This document shows positions 6,245 through 11,311 of a stretch of 11,311 nt of DNA, in pieces (positions within the stretch are counted from its first letter, which is position 1; each line of letters begins with the position of its first letter). The stretch is from positions 1 to 11,311 of the forward strand of contig BEIM01000067.1 in NCBI GenBank assembly GCA_002898995.1, in the 5' to 3' direction. The position numbers and the translations under genes were made by a program. The stretch is from a bacterium HR36. GTDB taxonomy: Bacteria > Planctomycetota > Planctomycetia > Gemmatales > HRBIN36. The notes beneath the pieces are model-generated. The model saw nothing but the letters and a program-made list of their open reading frames with translations. It ran no database searches and was not told the origin of the DNA.

Positions 6245-7366
6245 ATGAAAGTCAGCATTATCGGCGGTGGCGGGGTAGTGGGCAGCACAGCCGCTTTTGC
6301 GCTGCAATGCGGGGGCATAGTCAGCGAGATTTGTCTTATAGACGTCAATCGCGACCTGGCACTGGGCCAGGCAACCGATCTGTTGCATGGGAGCAGTCTG
6401 GTCGCTGACCAGCGGATCTCTGTAGGCGACCTGAGCGAAATTCGCACGAGTCACCTGGTGGTGATCACCGCCGGGCTTCGCCGCAAACCCGACGAGAGCC
6501 GACTCGATCTCATCCATCGTAATGTGGATTTATTCCTCAATATTCTCCGCGAAGCCCGACAAATTGGCTGGCACGAGCAGGCAGTGTTAGTGGTGGTAAG
6601 TAATCCCGTGGACATCCTGACTTATTTCGCGGTGAAGCACGCGGGGCTTCCGTGGCAGCGGGTCATTGGACTGGGCACCCTGTTAGACACGGCGCGGTTT
6701 CGCAGCTATATCGCCGCGAAACTCCAGGTGCCGCCGACGCAAGTGAACGGATGGATACTAGGTGAGCATGGTGATAGTATGGTACCGGTGTGGTCGAGTG
6801 TACGGATTAGTGGTTGGCCGGTGCAGGATTGGCCCGCTTATAGTCCGTCGCTGGAACGGGAAATCCATGAGCTGACTAAGAGGGCGGGCGCAGAAATGAT
6901 CCGTCTCAAAGGCGCCTCCGCGTTCGCCGTGGGTCTAAGTATTCGCGAGGTAATTCATGCTATAGTTCTCGATCAAAGGCGGGTGCTGCCGGTTTCCACC
7001 TGGCAGGAGGGAAAATATGGAATTCGCGAAGTATGCCTGTCTATACCGACGCGAGTGGGATGTGGTGGAGTACGGGAACAACTAGAAATCCCTCTGACCC
7101 CGCGGGAACTAACCGCGTTGCAGCATTCGGCGAAGGTGTTGCGGGAAACGATTCTGCAAGTGGAAACGCGGTGGGCGCAGCAGGAATCGCCGCGACTTTC
7201 TCCGCCGCCGACTCCAGCTCGCGCGCGCGCAAACGCCCAGGCTCCCGAGCCCATCGCTACGCAAACGAGGCACACCCAAGCGCCGCCCAGCTCAGCGCGG
7301 GTCATTCCCCGCTCCGCCTGGCAATTAACTAAGTCGCGAACCACCGGAGAGAGGGCAGGAGATTAA
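6245..7366 (+). CDS. LDH/MDH-superfamily NAD-dependent dehydrogenase with long basic Pro/Ala-rich tail
   Basis: 373 aa from ATG 6245. The LDH/MDH core spans residues 1 to about 311: Rossmann motif GGGGVVGSTAA, NAD-ribose Asp in LIDVNRD, catalytic His175 in GEHGDS, Asp148 and Arg152 in LDTARFR, and loop Arg86 in ESRLDL. The specificity position that is Gln102 in lactate dehydrogenases is Arg80 (TAGLRRKP), the residue of malate dehydrogenases. In PVM-type loci this gene is usually called lactate dehydrogenase and proposed to recycle NADH, perhaps by reducing lactaldehyde to 1,2-propanediol; that role is inferred. After the core come about 60 residues rich in Pro, Ala, Arg and Ser, ending SARVIPRSAWQLTKS plus a polar tail, absent from ordinary LDHs. 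An earlier in-frame ATG at 6143 adds 34 residues before the Rossmann strand and overlaps the aldolase; I prefer 6245. Confidence 0.88.
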   Translation: MKVSIIGGGGVVGSTAAFALQCGGIVSEICLIDVNRDLALGQATDLLHGSSLVADQRISVGDLSEIRTSHLVVITAGLRRKPDESRLDLIHRNVDLFLNILREARQIGWHEQAVLVVVSNPVDILTYFAVKHAGLPWQRVIGLGTLLDTARFRSYIAAKLQVPPTQVNGWILGEHGDSMVPVWSSVRISGWPVQDWPAYSPSLEREIHELTKRAGAEMIRLKGASAFAVGLSIREVIHAIVLDQRRVLPVSTWQEGKYGIREVCLSIPTRVGCGGVREQLEIPLTPRELTALQHSAKVLRETILQVETRWAQQESPRLSPPPTPARARANAQAPEPIATQTRHTQAPPSSARVIPRSAWQLTKSRTTGERAGD

Positions 7367-7377
7367 TCGGGGGAATT

Positions 7378-8670
7378 ATGGTGGCGAAATCGCTGGACAT
7401 CAAGCTGGCCCAGTTGCACGCCGATCCGCACCGTTGCCGTGCCTTCATTCTCGCCGACGCGAAAGATGCGGATATGGCCTTCGGAATCGGTGCCCCGGGC
7501 AGGTCACCCGAAAACTACACCGGGGAGGTGCGGTTTCGCACCCTGGCCGAATGGCGCGATATTATTACCGAAATCGTGGAACAGGGCTTAGTGGATATTA
7601 TGCTGATGTCGGCGAGCACCAACGAAGTGCTCACCATTCAGCGCCGCATTTTTGACCAAAGTAGCGTAACCCCAGCGGTACGCGTCAACGATACGACGGA
7701 TATTTATATAGTGCGCGGCGGCAAGTACGCACAGTATCCTTCCTTGCCCTTCCGTTCGGCGACCTTAGACCATATCCAATGCGGGCATCTGGATTGCACG
7801 GCCGAGGAACGGCATTTAGGAGCTAATCTCGGCTTATATAGCATCACTTTCAACAATGACCCCGTGTTGGATCGGGAGGCCTTGCAAGAATATAAGGCCT
7901 TCCGTCTGGAAGCAGAACGCAAGGGATTTCGGCATTTCCTGGAGGTTTTCGATCCGAATAAGCCGGAGGCGGTCGCAGCGAGTTGCCTTCCGCAGTTTGT
8001 CAATGATATGATCGTGCGCAGCTTGGCCGGGGTCACTTCGGCAGGCCGGCCGCTTTTTCTAAAGATCGTTTATCACGGTCCCCAGGCTATGGAGGAACTG
8101 GTGCGTTATGACCCGCATCTGATTGTCGGTATATTAGGAGGGTCAGCGGGTACGACTTATGATGCGTTTAAGTTATTAGCGGAGGCGAAAAAACACGGGG
8201 CGCGGGTGGCACTGTTTGGGCGAAAAATCAATAACGCGGAGAATCAGCTGGCATTTATCCGATTCCTACGGCTGGTGGCAGACGAGGAAATAAGCCCCGA
8301 GGAAGCAGTGCGTGCCTATCACGGAGTGTTGCAACGACTGGGGATAAAGCCGCATCGCTCGCTGGCCGAAGATATGCAACTGACGCGCAATATTATGAGT
8401 TATGCCGGTACCGGCCGGGTGATTAGTCTCCCGCCCGGCGTCGCGAGCACTAGAACTTATGCGGTGCGGGAACAGGAATCCGCCGGGAATGGGAATTGTC
8501 AATGCCCGAACTGCCCGTGTCAACGGAACCAGCTTTCAGACTCAGGTTCTCACACTGATGCAAGGCCAAATGGCAGTGCTGCCAATGGTCCGGAGCCGGA
8601 CTTTAGGAAAATGACACCGGCGGAGAAGGTGGCCTATAATCTCGCCAAGTGGCGGCGAATTTTGGGCTAA
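7378..8670 (+). CDS. Uncharacterised TIM-barrel, DeoC/class I aldolase-like protein with Cys cluster and terminal helix
   Basis: 430 aa, not a named enzyme to me. Residues 20 to about 340 read like a DeoC/DhnA-type class I aldolase barrel: FILADAKDADMAFGIGAPG, VDIMLMSASTNE, PLFLKIVYHGP with Lys229, GILGGSAGTTYDAFKLLAEAKKHGARVALFGRKI with Lys283, then EEAVRAYHGVLQRLGI. Lys229 and Lys283 are the natural Schiff-base or phosphate-site candidates. The tail holds C374-C376-C379-C381 (CxCxxCxC), about 30 Gly/Ser/Asn/Pro-rich residues and an amphipathic helix at 414-429 (PAEKVAYNLAKWRRIL), the same order of parts as in the class II aldolase upstream. The start is ATG 7378, 11 nt after the dehydrogenase stop, with GGGGGA close by, so it is probably co-transcribed. 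It looks like an additional lumen enzyme; the reaction is unknown, and fold assignment rests on motif resemblance only. Confidence 0.82.
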   Translation: MVAKSLDIKLAQLHADPHRCRAFILADAKDADMAFGIGAPGRSPENYTGEVRFRTLAEWRDIITEIVEQGLVDIMLMSASTNEVLTIQRRIFDQSSVTPAVRVNDTTDIYIVRGGKYAQYPSLPFRSATLDHIQCGHLDCTAEERHLGANLGLYSITFNNDPVLDREALQEYKAFRLEAERKGFRHFLEVFDPNKPEAVAASCLPQFVNDMIVRSLAGVTSAGRPLFLKIVYHGPQAMEELVRYDPHLIVGILGGSAGTTYDAFKLLAEAKKHGARVALFGRKINNAENQLAFIRFLRLVADEEISPEEAVRAYHGVLQRLGIKPHRSLAEDMQLTRNIMSYAGTGRVISLPPGVASTRTYAVREQESAGNGNCQCPNCPCQRNQLSDSGSHTDARPNGSAANGPEPDFRKMTPAEKVAYNLAKWRRILG

Positions 8671-8873
8671 TCGCAAGACTTAGGAAATCGGCGTCTAAAA
8701 TCCGGGGAAAGGGCGGTGGGACAAAGGGTAGGGCTGGTCACTATAGCAGACCCGCTGCGAAAGACGCCAAGGTTTCTGCGTACCTGGCTCGCGGCCAGAG
8801 ATGGGGCTTTTTCTGGGCACTTTATGGCGAATGCCTGTGTGAATGGATTTCGGACTAATAGAGGAGCGCGACA
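8671..8873. other. 203-bp gap between the TIM-barrel gene and the quinone-reductase-like gene
   Basis: No gene is supported here; an open frame running through it has no family resemblance. The only structure seen is a hairpin CTGGC-TCGCG-GCCAG (8784-8798, 5-bp stem, 5-nt loop) followed eight bases later by five T residues (about 8807-8811). It is a weak terminator candidate because the stem is short and the T-run is not adjacent. The gap may separate the microcompartment operon from the next transcript. Confidence 0.3.
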
Positions 8874-9872
8874 ATGAAAGCGGCCTACTACACGCAAACG
8901 GGCGGCCCGGAAGTCATTCAATATGGAGAATTGCCCAGGCCGAAACCAAAGGAAGGTGAAGTCCTGGTACAGGTGGCAGCGGCGTCGCTAAATCCGATAG
9001 ATACTTATATTCGGGCGGGTACAGTCAACATGCCACGGCCGAGCCCTTATATTCCGGGTTGCGATTTGGCGGGGCGCATAGTAGAAGTTGGAGCAGGCGT
9101 GAAGCGGTTCCGTGTCGGGGATCGAGTTTGGGGAAGTAATCAAGGGCTCTTCGGCCGACAAGGGACGTTTGCGGAGTATGCGGCAGTGCATGAGGACTGG
9201 CTCTATCCCATTCCGCCGGGAGTCGCGGAACAAGAAGCAGCGGCGGTGGCCTTAGTGGGGATCACCGCACACTTAGGATTGTTTCGATGTGCGCAGTTGC
9301 AGGTGGGGGAAATAATATTTGTGAATGGGGGAACGGGTGGAGTAGGTTCGATGGTAGTGCAGATGGCGAAAGCGGTAGGAGCGCAGGTGATCACCACGGT
9401 CGGGTCCGAGGAAAAGGCGCAGCTTTGTCGGGGATGGGGCGCGGACTTAGTGGTGAATTATAAGAGCGAGGACGTGGTGGAAAAAATCAAGACCTATACT
9501 GGCGGGCAAGGGGTACATGTGTGGTTCGAGACGCAGCGGGAGCCAGACTACGATCGGATGGTAGAACTGACGCGGTTGCGGGGTCGGCTGGTGGTGATTG
9601 CGGGCCGGCAAGCGCGACCGCCGTTTCCTCATGGCCCCTTCTATGTCAAGGACTTGACGCTGTACGGCTACGCGATGTTCAATGCCAGCGCGGCGGAACA
9701 AAGGCGCTGCGCGGAGGATATTAACCGGTGGTTGGCGGAGAAAAAGTTGCGGGTGCCGATCGGGCGTGTCTATAAGTTTTCGCAAGCAGCGGAAGCGCAT
9801 CGCTTGCAAGAGGAAAACACTTTGCAAAAGACGGGCACGTTAGTAGGCAAAATTGTGCTGGTGCCGGATTAA
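8874..9872 (+). CDS. Zinc-independent MDR-family NADPH:quinone reductase-like oxidoreductase
   Basis: 332 aa, medium-chain dehydrogenase/reductase of the quinone oxidoreductase/zeta-crystallin branch. It opens MKAAYYTQTGGPEVIQYGE, has SLNPIDTYIRAG and PYIPGCDLAGRIVEVGAGVKRF where zinc alcohol dehydrogenases carry GHE, and so lacks the catalytic zinc ligand. The nucleotide-binding motif is NGGTGGVGSMVVQMAKAVGA, and the C-terminus (HRLQEENTLQKTGTLVGKIVL) matches the family. It probably reduces a quinone or an activated double bond or carbonyl with NADPH; the substrate is unknown. A strong GAGGAG (8861-8866) 7 nt before the ATG fixes the start. It is separated from the microcompartment genes by 203 bp and has no encapsulation-like extension, so it could be a cytosolic accessory or unrelated. 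Its TAA overlaps the stop of the convergent gene within TTAA (9869-9872). Confidence 0.9.
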   Translation: MKAAYYTQTGGPEVIQYGELPRPKPKEGEVLVQVAAASLNPIDTYIRAGTVNMPRPSPYIPGCDLAGRIVEVGAGVKRFRVGDRVWGSNQGLFGRQGTFAEYAAVHEDWLYPIPPGVAEQEAAAVALVGITAHLGLFRCAQLQVGEIIFVNGGTGGVGSMVVQMAKAVGAQVITTVGSEEKAQLCRGWGADLVVNYKSEDVVEKIKTYTGGQGVHVWFETQREPDYDRMVELTRLRGRLVVIAGRQARPPFPHGPFYVKDLTLYGYAMFNASAAEQRRCAEDINRWLAEKKLRVPIGRVYKFSQAAEAHRLQEENTLQKTGTLVGKIVLVPD

Positions 9873-10771
9873 CGGGGGACGGGCATTTTATATAAATCAT
9901 AGCGGCCGTGACGTTCAGAAACATAAACTAAGTGCTGGCCATCGGGGAACCACCAGGGGTAATCGTCGCGGCCAGAATGATTAGTAAGCCGGCGAAGGTG
10001 AGAGCCGTCCGCGTTCATAACATAAATCTCATAATTGCCATCGCGGTTGCTCGTGAAAGCGATAAGCTGGCCATCGGGCGACCAGACGGGACGAATATCC
10101 ATCCCAGGCGAACGGGTAAGGCGGCGGACGTTCTCACCCTGAGCGTCCATAATATAGATCTCATAATCGCCGTCGCGGCTGGAGGCGAAGACAATCTGTT
10201 TGCCGTCGGGAGAAACGCGGGGCCAGTTATTAACGCCAGGCGAATGGGTAAGGAACTGGCGGTTTTGTCCCTGGAGATTGACATAAGCGATTTGCTGGCC
10301 GGTGGCCGTGGGAATGCTAAATAAGACGCGGCGAAGGTCGGGGCTGATAGCGGGGCTACGCATGCCGGCAAAGCCGCCGCCTGGATCATAAATATAGTCG
10401 CGTTTCTCCTGGTAATCGCGGATGATCAGTTTGAGATTGAGATTGGCGCGGTTCTGCACAAAAGCAGCAACCCGGCCATCCGGGGAGAAAGCGATCTCGA
10501 ATTCGTTGGTGGTGGCCTCGGGGTGGAGACGCTCGGACTTGCCCGTGGCCAGCGAGAGGCGCCAGAGACTCAGAAGGGTGGGGGTTTCCTGCAAAGTATG
10601 GACAATTTCCTGGCCGTTGGGCAGCACGGCGGGATCGGCTTTCCATTTGCCGTCAAAGGTAAGCTGCTGTTCGGGCGGCGAGTTAGTTGGGGCGCAAAGG
10701 GCCAATATAGTCCCGAACAGGAAAGAAACTAGCCAGGCCGACCAAATGATAAGGGGCACCGCACACTTCAT
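9869..10771 (-). CDS. Exported TolB-like beta-propeller (PD40/WD40-like repeat) protein
   Basis: 300 aa read right to left. Residues 1 to about 27 form a signal peptide with a hydrophobic core (VPLIIWSAWLVSFLFGTILAL), so the protein is exported; LALC is a poor lipobox. The rest consists of TolB/PD40-type blades: FSPDGRVAAFV, ISPDLRRVLFS, VSPDGKQIVFASSRDGDYEIYIM, WSPDGQLIAFTSNRDGNYEIYVM and WFPDGQHLVYVSERHGRYDLYKM, each followed by a GENVRRLT-like turn in the best copies. Such small propellers are usually binding scaffolds in the periplasm; no ligand can be named. It is shorter than TolB (about 430 aa) and lacks TolB's N-terminal domain. AGGAG (complement of 10779-10783) sits 7 nt upstream of the ATG. 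The gene is convergent to the oxidoreductase and unlikely to belong to the microcompartment. Confidence 0.88.
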   Translation of the reverse strand: MKCAVPLIIWSAWLVSFLFGTILALCAPTNSPPEQQLTFDGKWKADPAVLPNGQEIVHTLQETPTLLSLWRLSLATGKSERLHPEATTNEFEIAFSPDGRVAAFVQNRANLNLKLIIRDYQEKRDYIYDPGGGFAGMRSPAISPDLRRVLFSIPTATGQQIAYVNLQGQNRQFLTHSPGVNNWPRVSPDGKQIVFASSRDGDYEIYIMDAQGENVRRLTRSPGMDIRPVWSPDGQLIAFTSNRDGNYEIYVMNADGSHLRRLTNHSGRDDYPWWFPDGQHLVYVSERHGRYDLYKMPVPR

Positions 10772-10794
10772 CTGGAATCTCCTGTTTCATGATT

Positions 10795-10958
10795 CACCAC
10801 AGAGGCACAGAGGGCACAGAGGAAGAGGCAGTGGGGGAAGCTAGGCTTGGCTGGGCGAAGCGGTCGGCGATCGCACGCACGCAGTGCTGCATGTATAGTG
10901 CCTAGCCCCATTTAGATTTTCTCCGTGTCCTCTGTGTCTCCGTGGTGAGTTCTTATGC
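10795..10958. repeat. Tandem repeat unit 1 (about 163 bp, imperfect long palindrome)
   Basis: The first of three full tandem units upstream of the TolB-like gene. The left arm CACCACAGAGGCACAGAGGG... (10795-10821) pairs with the right arm CTCCGTG...TCCGTGGTG (10921-10947), 23 of 27 positions complementary. A second nested pair, GCTAGG (10840-10845) and CCTAGC (10901-10906), lies inside. The core includes GCGATCGC (10867-10874) and GCAGTGCTGC. This copy is the most diverged: it is one base shorter near GGAAGCTAGGC and reads TTTAGATTTT where the others read TTTGCATTTC. Confidence 0.93.
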
Positions 10959-11122
10959 ACCACAGAGGCACAGAGGGCACAGAGGAAGAGGCAGTGGGGA
11001 GGGCTAGGGCTTGGCTGGGCGAAGCGGTCGGCGATTGCACGCACGCACTGCTGCATGTATAGTGCCTAGCCCCATTTGCATTTCCTCCGTGTCCTTTGTG
11101 TCTCCGTGGTGAGTTCTTATGC
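10959..11122. repeat. Tandem repeat unit 2 (164 bp)
   Basis: A second full copy, head to tail with unit 1 through the linker AGTTCTTATGC. Arms and nested GGGCTAGGG/GCCTAGCCC pair are conserved. The core palindrome is altered to GCGATTGC, and GCAGTGCTGC is GCACTGCTGC. Its left spacer matches unit 1 (GGAAGAGGCAGTGG), while its right half matches unit 3, so differences are patchy rather than evenly spread. Confidence 0.94.
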
Positions 11123-11286
11123 ACCACAGAGGCACAGAGGGCACAGAGGGAAAGCCAGTGGGGAGGGCTAGGGCTTGGCTGGGCGAAGCGGTCGGCGATC
11201 GCACGCACGCAGTGCTGCATGTATAGTGCCTAGCCCCATTTGCATTTCCTCCGTGTCCTTTGTGTCTCCGTGGTGAGTTCTTATGC
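11123..11286. repeat. Tandem repeat unit 3 (164 bp)
   Basis: A third full copy, nearly identical to unit 2 except for the spacer GGGAAAGCCAGTGG and the restored GCGATCGC (11195-11202) and GCAGTGCTGC. It keeps both arm pairs and the same 3' linker ending in TTATGC. Confidence 0.94.
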
Positions 11287-11311
11287 ACCACAGAGGCACA
11301 GAGGGCACAGA
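11287..11311. repeat. Start of repeat unit 4, cut by the window edge
   Basis: The first 25 bases (ACCACAGAGGCACAGAGGGC and on) match the left arm of the preceding units exactly, so the array continues to the right of the window. Confidence 0.9.

Noticed and set aside
8784..8811. Hairpin plus T-run as a rho-independent terminator
   Set aside because: The stem is only 5 bp and the T-run begins eight bases after it, so it is noted as weak within the gap entry rather than called a terminator.
8649..8858. 69-codon plus-strand frame spanning the gap after the TIM-barrel gene
   Set aside because: It starts inside the preceding gene, has no ribosome binding site and no recognisable motif.
10867..10874. 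GCGATCGC as a cyanobacterial HIP1 site
   Set aside because: The octamer appears only in the repeat cores I examined and the gene content points to Planctomycetota. A single palindromic octamer is not evidence for a cyanobacterial origin.
10841..11291. Minus-strand open frames of 71-102 codons in the right-hand repeats (peptides with repeated RRHKGHG)
   Set aside because: They are translations of the tandem repeat itself, repeat with its period and have no family resemblance. Such peptides are a known artefact of this repeat type.
10795..11311. CRISPR array
   Set aside because: Units are about 164 bp with conserved interiors, not short repeats separated by unique spacers, and no cas genes are visible.

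Overview
The window carries most of a bacterial microcompartment (BMC) operon of the planctomycete/verrucomicrobial 'PVM' type, the organelle linked to breakdown of L-fucose and L-rhamnose derived sugars. The organism is most likely a member of the Planctomycetota. The reasons are the gene set (PduL, two BMC-H, acetate kinase, acylating aldehyde dehydrogenase, three BMC-P, class II aldolase, lactate/malate dehydrogenase homologue, no BMC-T), the high GC content, and a downstream array of the 'CACAGAGGCACAGAGG' repeat type. I cannot assign an order or genus from sequence alone.

Layout. 1-558 is the 3' part of a PduL-type phosphotransacylase whose N-terminus lies off the left edge. 668-982 and 1118-1411 encode two hexameric shell proteins. 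1433-2647 encodes a divergent acetate kinase, which overlaps the start of a pentameric shell protein (2638-2949). A 111-bp non-coding gap with four helically phased TGACA motifs precedes a CoA-acylating aldehyde dehydrogenase (3061-4518) that carries an N-terminal encapsulation-peptide-like helix. A second BMC-P (4528-4782) follows, then a 205-bp gap, a third BMC-P (4988-5296), a class II aldolase with a Cys-rich linker and C-terminal encapsulation-like helix (5293-6183), and an LDH/MDH-fold dehydrogenase (6245-7366). Next comes a TIM-barrel, DeoC/class-I-aldolase-like protein with its own Cys cluster and terminal helix (7378-8670). An MDR-family quinone-reductase-like gene (8874-9872) closes the plus-strand block. 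A convergent TolB-like beta-propeller gene (9869-10771, minus) shares its stop region. The right end (10795-11311) is three full 163-164 bp tandem repeats and the start of a fourth.

How the genes fit together (inference from family knowledge). The aldolase cleaves L-fuculose-1-P or L-rhamnulose-1-P to DHAP and L-lactaldehyde. The aldehyde dehydrogenase makes lactyl-CoA, PduL makes lactyl-phosphate and recycles CoA in the lumen, and the kinase yields lactate plus ATP. The LDH/MDH homologue could reoxidise NADH by reducing lactaldehyde to 1,2-propanediol. The two BMC-H proteins tile the facets and the three BMC-P proteins cap the vertices. The least explained member is the TIM-barrel protein at 7378-8670, which looks like an extra cargo enzyme.
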